From Thermosporothrix hazakensis (lineage in GTDB: Bacteria; Chloroflexota; Ktedonobacteria; Ktedonobacterales; Ktedonobacteraceae), in contig NZ_QKUF01000008.1 in the NCBI RefSeq assembly GCF_003253565.1, forward strand, positions 1 through 64,000: 64,000 nucleotides of DNA, in the 5' to 3' direction. The notes beneath the pieces were generated by a model. The model was not told the origin of the DNA. It saw only the letters and a list, made by a program, of their open reading frames with translations, and did not search any database. A program made the position numbers and the translations under genes. Shown here piece after piece: positions 58,687 through 64,000 of this stretch. How positions within the stretch are numbered: position 1 is the stretch's first letter; the number at the start of each line of letters is the position of its first letter.

Positions 58687-58716
58687 AGCCGGTTGTATAG
58701 CCCATTCCGGCTTCTA
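58681..58716 (+). terminator. Hairpin ending the glycan locus
   Basis: GAAGCCGG and CCGGCTTC form a perfect stem flanked by AGC and AGCT. It overlaps the stop codon of the oxidoreductase. Only a weak T stretch (CCCCTTTCC) follows. Confidence 0.6.
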
Positions 58717-58827
58717 GCTCCCCTTTCCCGCTGACTATGAGAGAACTCTTCTGCTACACTATCCTTGAAATGGAGAGCTCAGCAACTTCCACTTGCTCCA
58801 ATATGACGAAAGGTTCTTTATTCAATC

Positions 58828-59241
58828 ATGCCACAGCATATCTATACCGTTGGATTACTTCTTCTACGGCAGAATCAAGTTCTACTGGTGCGAAAGCGTA
58901 ATACCATTTATTTCATGCTTCCAGGAGGAAAGATCGATCCGGGTGAAACAGAGCTTGCCAGCCTGGCACGTGAGATTCAGGAAGAGCTGCTTTGCCAGGT
59001 AGTACCCGAAACGCTGCATTTCCTGGGTGATTTTACCGAAATTGCGGCAAACGAGCCTGACGCACAGGTACATATGAAGCTCTATAGCGGGCAGGTTAGC
59101 GGAGAGATCCAGCCAGCACGCGAAATCGCCGAGGTCTCCTGGTTTGATCCGCACAAGCAGCAGGATATCCTGCTTGCGCCGCTGGTCAAAAAGCAGGTGC
59201 TTCCATTCCTTCTGGAGCAAAACGCTCTCACTCTAGAATAG
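58828..59241 (+). CDS. Nudix hydrolase
   Basis: 137 residues. The Nudix box is GGKIDPGETELASLAREIQ, then EELL, with all Glu ligands present. Upstream VGLLLLRQNQVLLVRKRN is the usual first strands. Members cleave nucleoside diphosphates linked to another moiety; this one resembles MutT-like 8-oxo-dGTPases in size, but the substrate is open. Confidence 0.92.
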   Translation: MPQHIYTVGLLLLRQNQVLLVRKRNTIYFMLPGGKIDPGETELASLAREIQEELLCQVVPETLHFLGDFTEIAANEPDAQVHMKLYSGQVSGEIQPAREIAEVSWFDPHKQQDILLAPLVKKQVLPFLLEQNALTLE

Positions 59242-59259
59242 AGAGATCAACTATTTGGC

Positions 59260-59301
59260 AAAAAGGAACTCTGGTCCTTTCTTGGAGAAGAGGGACCAGA
59301 G
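59260..59301. terminator. Bidirectional terminator between nudix and dehydrogenase genes
   Basis: CTCTGGTCC (59269-59277) pairs perfectly with GGACCAGAG (59293-59301). On the minus strand TTCCTTTTT follows; on the plus strand GCGGCTTTTC. It serves both convergent genes. Confidence 0.85.
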
Positions 59302-59321
59302 TGCGGCTTTTCATCTATTCC

Positions 59322-60359
59322 TCAACTCTTTTCCTGAGGCAAGGGCACCAGATTACGTGGATGATTATCCAGGAATGCTTGAATATTCTCTACCGTGATA
59401 TCCAGAATGCGGTAAAGCGCCTCCTTCGTGTTAAAGCCGATATGAGGCGTAATGACAACATTATCCCGATGCTGTAGCTGCTTGCTCAATGCGACAAGCT
59501 TCTGTTGCTCTCTAGATGCTTCTGAGTACAATAATTCCTCCTCATACTGTAAATACGCCTCGCCCTCCAGGACGTCCAGTCCTGCACCACCCAGAAGCCC
59601 ATTGTCCAGCGCCCAGACCAGCGCATCAGTATCGACCAGAGTACCGCGTGCAGTATTAATCAACAATGCTCCGCGCTTCATTTTTGAAAACGCCGGCCGA
59701 TTCAACATATGATAGGTGGAAGGCAACGCCGGCACATGCAAGCTGACGATATCTGCTACTGAGAGCAGCATATCCATGTCGACATAGCGAAAACCCAGGA
59801 CTTCAGCAATCAGCCGATTCTGCACCACGTCAAAGGCCACAACATCCATACCGAACCCTTTTGCAATACGAATCATGTGCAGCCCGATTGCGCCCGCACC
59901 CACAACACCAAGCATCTTCCCATAGAGATCAAAGCCCTGAAGCCCTTCGAGTGAGAAGTCATCGTGCTGTGTGCGCGTAGCAGCCAGGTTGACCTTACGA
60001 GAAAGCGTCAGCATCAGCGCGAAGGCAAATTCAGCAACCGTCCTCTCGCCATACGCTGGCACGTTTGTGATAGCGATACCTTGCTGTGCCGCCGCTTCCA
60101 GATCGATATGATCATAACCGGTAGAACGCGTGGCAATCAGGCGCAAACGCGGCATCTTCTTCAATTCATCCAGCCCGATCCTGGTATTCACGAAAGGGAT
60201 GTAAATCTCGACTTTTGCCAGTTCTGCCTGATCAACGTCGGACAAGTTTTCTTCTGTATACTTCAGCGAAACCCGCTTGCCAAGCTCATGCGCGAGATAG
60301 CGGCCTTCTTCATCAGTGGTGGTTGTTGCAAGGGCAGAGACAGGCATTGTATTCTTCAT
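59322..60359 (-). CDS. D-isomer-specific 2-hydroxyacid dehydrogenase
   Basis: 345 residues from the ATG at 60359, with GGAGGGGAG upstream. NAD site GKMLGVVGAGAIGLHMIRIA; catalytic Arg in LINTARGTLVD, His in TPHIGFNTKEA, and a Glu after GLDVLEGE. The pattern is closest to D-lactate dehydrogenases. It probably interconverts pyruvate and D-lactate or a similar 2-oxo acid. Monocistronic. Confidence 0.9.
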   Translation of the reverse strand: MKNTMPVSALATTTTDEEGRYLAHELGKRVSLKYTEENLSDVDQAELAKVEIYIPFVNTRIGLDELKKMPRLRLIATRSTGYDHIDLEAAAQQGIAITNVPAYGERTVAEFAFALMLTLSRKVNLAATRTQHDDFSLEGLQGFDLYGKMLGVVGAGAIGLHMIRIAKGFGMDVVAFDVVQNRLIAEVLGFRYVDMDMLLSVADIVSLHVPALPSTYHMLNRPAFSKMKRGALLINTARGTLVDTDALVWALDNGLLGGAGLDVLEGEAYLQYEEELLYSEASREQQKLVALSKQLQHRDNVVITPHIGFNTKEALYRILDITVENIQAFLDNHPRNLVPLPQEKS

Positions 60360-61300
60360 CTCTTGCTCCCCTCCTCGAATGGAATTCCAGTTTTTATGCA
60401 CAATAAACGATAGTCTATTCTCTCTCATTGTATAAAGAGCGGGGAAAAACACAGCGTTTTACAACTATGCTCTATAGACTATGGCTATATCCCCGAGAAG
60501 AGCGGAGCGCGCACATCAGTCCTATCTTCTATCACAGGCCACTGTCGAGCTTTACACCCTGCATCCTATTCCTACTGCCCACCCGGGCATAACGCTCGGG
60601 AAAGCGCGGCGTGAGCGCCTGACGAGCTGCATCAGCCCCAGGGGGAGCCGGGTCCTCACGCCGATTCGCCAGAAAAACAAATGGCCCGATAATCACAACA
60701 AGCGCAAGCAGAATTGTGCCAATCCACAAGGCAGGGCTTCGCAGAAGTTGCTTTCTGTACTACAGAAGATATATTTTTACTCGCAGTATAAGCGAAACGG
60801 CATCTGTCGCCAAAAGGGTTGTCTCCCTCTATTGTAGATAGCACCCGATAGCAGCAATGAAATGATTACTTCTATGCTGTTGTTCTATCTGCACTTTCTT
60901 CTGAATATCTCTATTCTATCCTTACATGCATAATAGAATCAATTACTTTCGTTACCATACCTATTGCAGTATGCTATTTCGCCATGCTTCCAGGTATACT
61001 TTCTCTACTATATAAACTATAAGAAAAGTGCCCTCGATCCACTCTTTGGAAGTAAACATTGCATTCTGTCTATAGGAGTGATAGTATATGAGCGAAGCAT
61101 GAAACTTTTGCTATACATCTATCATTAGATGTAAAAAAGGAAAGGAAAAGGAAGGACTGAAACAGGGAACTCTCTTCTGTTGAGGGCAAAGCCTGGTCTT
61201 TCTCTTTACAAGAAGCGAGCAGCGAAAGTGATTGTCTGAGAGGCAGAAATGCACTTTTGCAGCATGATAAACAAAGACGAAAGAACTCTCTACGCGCAAT
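60360..61300. other. AT-rich gap of about 940 bases
   Basis: A minus-strand frame at 60532-60729 (65 codons from TTG) encodes one TM helix (WIGTILLALVVIIGPFVFL) and then a proline-rich tail; it has no ribosome site and may be a remnant. The rest is AT-rich with several TATAxT-like boxes and no supported gene. Confidence 0.4.
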
Positions 61301-61792
61301 ATGGGGAAAACATATTATTTACGGCTTCCCGTTCTGATTACCTTTCTCAAAGGACAGACATGCACTCTTATCACTTCTGCTGGTAAATGGGGTACTGGTT
61401 ACGTTTATATACAAAACGGGAATATTGTACAATATCTCATTAAGGGACAAAATGGCACGCTGGAAGGGTCTCACGCACAGCACATCCTGGAACAGTGCCA
61501 GGAATGGCAGGTTGAGTTCCAGTCCAATGAGCCGATATCGACCCGTCCTCTTCCCCTCCCTCAACTCAGCCCTTCTCCTCTTCCGCAAAAGAACGTGTTG
61601 CGCCCGAAAAAACCGCTTGATCCCGCGCTACTTCAGGGCTTAACGGCCAGGCAACGCATGGTTATTCGGATGGTATTGACCATGATAAACGGGCAAAGAA
61701 GTGCGCAACAAATCAAGCAACAACTGAATTTACCACCCCAACTGATCGATGAGGTAATAGATCTGTTACGCAGATTTGACATCATCGAGTAA
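61301..61792 (+). CDS. PATAN/DUF4388-like protein with C-terminal winged-helix region
   Basis: 163 residues. Residues 1-75 follow the PATAN/DUF4388 pattern (GKWGTGYVYIQNGNIVQYLI and HILEQCQEWQVEFQ). A Pro-rich linker (about 82-106) precedes a helical domain (TARQRMVIRMVLTMINGQRS and AQQIKQQLNLP), probably a winged helix. PATAN domains occur in two-component and gliding-motility systems. There is no good ribosome site. The next gene begins 27 bases on, suggesting one unit. Confidence 0.55.
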   Translation: MGKTYYLRLPVLITFLKGQTCTLITSAGKWGTGYVYIQNGNIVQYLIKGQNGTLEGSHAQHILEQCQEWQVEFQSNEPISTRPLPLPQLSPSPLPQKNVLRPKKPLDPALLQGLTARQRMVIRMVLTMINGQRSAQQIKQQLNLPPQLIDEVIDLLRRFDIIE

Positions 61793-61819
61793 TATTTTTC
61801 CTGTCTAAGGAGCAACTGT

Positions 61820-62860
61820 ATGCGTCGTCTCTTAGAGTGGTGGTATCGCATCGCCTTGCCGAACAAAGAGCCAGATCCGACACCGATGGGGCGCGAACGG
61901 CAGCGCTATGCACGCCTCACAAGTATTATTCTCCTTGCGAACGCGGTGCTGTTTTTACCTGCCGCACCAATTATGATTTTTAATTCACCCAAAAGCCCGT
62001 CTTCGCCACCAATCGCTATTGTCATGATTCTCCTTCTGATCATCACATATGTCTTTGGGCGTATCGGGAAGCAGGTGCTCTCGGCCAGTTCGCTGATTCT
62101 CTACATTCTCTTCGCCGTTTCAGCCGTCATGGCAACCAACCCGCTGGATCCTTCGATGCTGCCGCTGCTCAACCTGCTCACGGTAGCCGTCATCCTTGCC
62201 GGGGCGCTCCTGCCACCAATTGCATCGCTTATTGTCGGAGCTATCGGCTGTGTCGAAACACTACTGATAACAACGCTGGTGCCGCATACTACCGCTTATG
62301 AAGCAATGATGCGAGATGAACTTTATACTATCACGATTATGCTTCCGATCATGATTCAGCTTGTCGTTGCAATCGTGGTCTATGTGATCATGCGTCACTT
62401 GCTCCATGCTATTCAGCGAGCGGATCAGGCAGAAGAGATTGTTGCGCTACAACGAGAAATCGCGGAGTTTGAGCGCAGTCGCTCCGCCGAAAAAGAGGCG
62501 CTTGAAGAGGGATTGCGCAAAATTGCGGAGACACATGCACAGATTGCAAATGGCGATATGCACGCGCGTGTCTCACTCAGTGAGGGCCACGTCCTCTGGT
62601 CGGTTGCTATCCCGCTCAACAATTTGTTGAATCGCATGCAGCGCTTGAAGCTCGATTCTGACATGCTGGCAAGCACACAGCTCGCGGCACAACGGATTGC
62701 TGAAAGCCTGCATCACGAGATCGCGACCGGTCACTTTTCTCCGTTGCCAGGCACCGGCACGCCGCTTGATCCAGTCATTATCGAATTGAACAAGCTCCTT
62801 GCAGCCCGTTCTACGCAACCCCCATCGACGCCGTCACGCCCGGCATGGCCCGCCTTCTAA
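61820..62860 (+). CDS. Six-helix membrane protein with coiled coil and HAMP-like cytoplasmic part
   Basis: 346 residues, with AAGGAG upstream. Six TM helices lie between about 33 and 200. A Glu-rich coiled coil follows (EEIVALQREIAEFERSRSAE), then a HAMP-like segment (IANGDMHARVSLSEGHVL and AIPLNNLLNRMQRL). There is no kinase, cyclase or methyl-accepting domain. It looks like a sensor or scaffold working with the preceding PATAN-like protein. Confidence 0.6.
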   Translation: MRRLLEWWYRIALPNKEPDPTPMGRERQRYARLTSIILLANAVLFLPAAPIMIFNSPKSPSSPPIAIVMILLLIITYVFGRIGKQVLSASSLILYILFAVSAVMATNPLDPSMLPLLNLLTVAVILAGALLPPIASLIVGAIGCVETLLITTLVPHTTAYEAMMRDELYTITIMLPIMIQLVVAIVVYVIMRHLLHAIQRADQAEEIVALQREIAEFERSRSAEKEALEEGLRKIAETHAQIANGDMHARVSLSEGHVLWSVAIPLNNLLNRMQRLKLDSDMLASTQLAAQRIAESLHHEIATGHFSPLPGTGTPLDPVIIELNKLLAARSTQPPSTPSRPAWPAF

Positions 62861-62943
62861 GGGGGAACGGGATATTTTCGTCTCAGATTTTGCAATATAA
62901 TTTGTAGCATCTCTATTTTTGAAGAGGAGATTGACATTCTTCT

Positions 62944-63900
62944 ATGAAAATTCTGTTGACCGGTGCCTTTGGAAACGTGGGTTTCCATACGCTTCAAGAG
63001 CTTCTGAAGCGGGGCCATACCGTTCGTTGCTTCGATCTACGCAATCAGGCCACCGAGAAAAAAGCACGCCAGATTCAAGGAAAAGCTGAGATTGTCTGGG
63101 GGAACCTGACCAATACACCTTCTGTAGAAGCTGCCGTTGCAGGCCAGGAACTGATTATTCACTTCGGTGCAATCATTCCACCCGCAGTTGATGAAAACAA
63201 GCAGCTTGCCTATGATGTGAACGTGAATGGGACCCGGCGCATCATTGAAGCCGCCCAAAAGCAACCAATCAAGCCTCGCATCTTCTTCTCATCAACGCTG
63301 GACGTCTTCGGCCATACGCAGGATAAAGAGCCGCCACGCCGGGTGACCGATCCCATGCAAGCGACCGACGATTATAGCAGCCACAAAATCGAGTCCGAGG
63401 GCATGATCCGCAATTCCGGCCTGGAATGGTGCATTTTTCGCTTTGCCGATGTGCCGCCCCTCAGTCCGCGTCCGCCACACCCGATTATGTTCACCATCCC
63501 GCTTGATACGCGCTTCGAGATGGTTCATCCCTTCGATGTGGCCTTCGCAGTTGCCAATGCAATCGAGCGGCCCGTGTGGGGGAAAATCCTGCTCATTGGC
63601 GGCGGCAAGTCCTGTCAGGTACGTTACCGCGATTATCTACGGAGCTCGCTGGAGGGCTCGGGCGTGGGCATGCTTCCCGAAGAGGCTTTCGGACATGAGC
63701 CCTATTGCACTGATTGGCTCGATACAACCGAAAGTCAGGAATTGCTGCAATATCAGCGTCATAGCTTTGAGGAGATCATGCGCGACGTGAATAAAGCGAC
63801 TCGCCCGCCTGCTCCCATTCGGCTTATCATGCCGCTGCTCCGCCCTTCAATTCGCAAATCGATCCTGAAAATGTCACCTTACTGGCAGGCACGGAAATAA
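62944..63900 (+). CDS. NAD-dependent epimerase/dehydratase (extended SDR)
   Basis: 318 residues. Nucleotide site ILLTGAFGNVGFHTLQELL, active-site YSSHK with upstream FFSSTLDVFG. GAGGAGATT lies about 12 bases before the ATG. The substrate is unknown. The last 100 bases of the window hold no gene. Confidence 0.88.
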   Translation: MKILLTGAFGNVGFHTLQELLKRGHTVRCFDLRNQATEKKARQIQGKAEIVWGNLTNTPSVEAAVAGQELIIHFGAIIPPAVDENKQLAYDVNVNGTRRIIEAAQKQPIKPRIFFSSTLDVFGHTQDKEPPRRVTDPMQATDDYSSHKIESEGMIRNSGLEWCIFRFADVPPLSPRPPHPIMFTIPLDTRFEMVHPFDVAFAVANAIERPVWGKILLIGGGKSCQVRYRDYLRSSLEGSGVGMLPEEAFGHEPYCTDWLDTTESQELLQYQRHSFEEIMRDVNKATRPPAPIRLIMPLLRPSIRKSILKMSPYWQARK

Positions 63901-64000
63901 AGCAGACAGCAAGACGCGGGGAGCTCTCTTCTGGCTTCTCGCGCCTCTTATCCTCTAGAGCCCCTCCATTGAGGGAGAAGAATGTGAAAAGTGCTTCCCT

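Noticed and set aside
60532..60729. 65-codon frame with one TM helix
   Set aside because: TTG start without ribosome site and a stop a few codons before conserved-looking sequence; kept only as a possible remnant.

Overview
The window is bacterial, gene-dense and of moderately high GC. No rRNA, tRNA or CRISPR array was seen. Gene content fits a soil-type Chloroflexota, most likely class Ktedonobacteria: a very large class III cyclase fused to an AAA ATPase and helical repeats, many LacI/AraC/GntR-controlled sugar genes, a heterodimeric ABC exporter, a protealysin-like protease and an IS605-type tnpB. This placement is from gene content and memory of such genomes; no 16S gene is present to prove it.

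Layout. 1-600: N-terminal part of a TnpB gene running off the left edge, with a broken small ORF in front. 600-5800: GH127 beta-L-arabinofuranosidase with a divergent AraC regulator, dipeptidase E, and a secreted V8-like serine protease. 5800-9170: LysR regulator divergent from leuC-leuD, which has a good promoter and a long structured leader. 9170-17280: small or unknown genes, two acetyltransferase-like proteins, an HD hydrolase, and the 1078-residue cyclase/ATPase. 17500-24000: M4 protease, bifunctional heptose kinase/adenylyltransferase (hldE), a GxGYxYP putative glycoside hydrolase divergent from a LacI regulator, and a papain-fold (BtrH/C39-like) protein.

24030-29070 is a complete fructoselysine operon, frlC-frlA-frlB-frlD-frlR, with a visible promoter and terminator. 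It imports and degrades Amadori products. 29209-30960 is an orphan peptide-binding lipoprotein. 31618-35114 encodes a two-subunit ABC exporter in which one ATP site is predicted to be degenerate. 35616-37132 is a siderophore-exporter-like MFS gene with the decayed C-terminal end of an enterochelin-esterase-like gene next to it.

40341-46416 is the most interesting catabolic block: N-acyl-D-amino-acid deacylase, alanine-racemase-fold D-amino-acid ammonia-lyase, RidA, KD(P)G aldolase, KDG kinase and a divergent FadR-type GntR regulator with a strong palindromic operator. The combination matches the oxidative N-acetylglucosaminate (GlcNAc1A) route, known to me from marine chitin-oxidising bacteria: deacetylation, deamination to 2-keto-3-deoxygluconate with RidA, phosphorylation, aldol cleavage. 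A generic D-amino-acid pathway is the alternative.

50660-58686 is a glycan or glycoside assembly locus: two GT9 heptosyltransferase-like enzymes, a NodU/CmcH carbamoyltransferase, two GT2 glycosyltransferases, a radical SAM enzyme and a Gfo/Idh/MocA oxidoreductase, mostly tightly packed. With hldE about 30 kb away it suggests a carbamoylated, possibly heptose-containing surface glycan or secreted product in an organism expected to lack LPS. The rest holds a Nudix hydrolase, a D-2-hydroxyacid dehydrogenase, a PATAN-like protein paired with a membrane protein, and an SDR epimerase.
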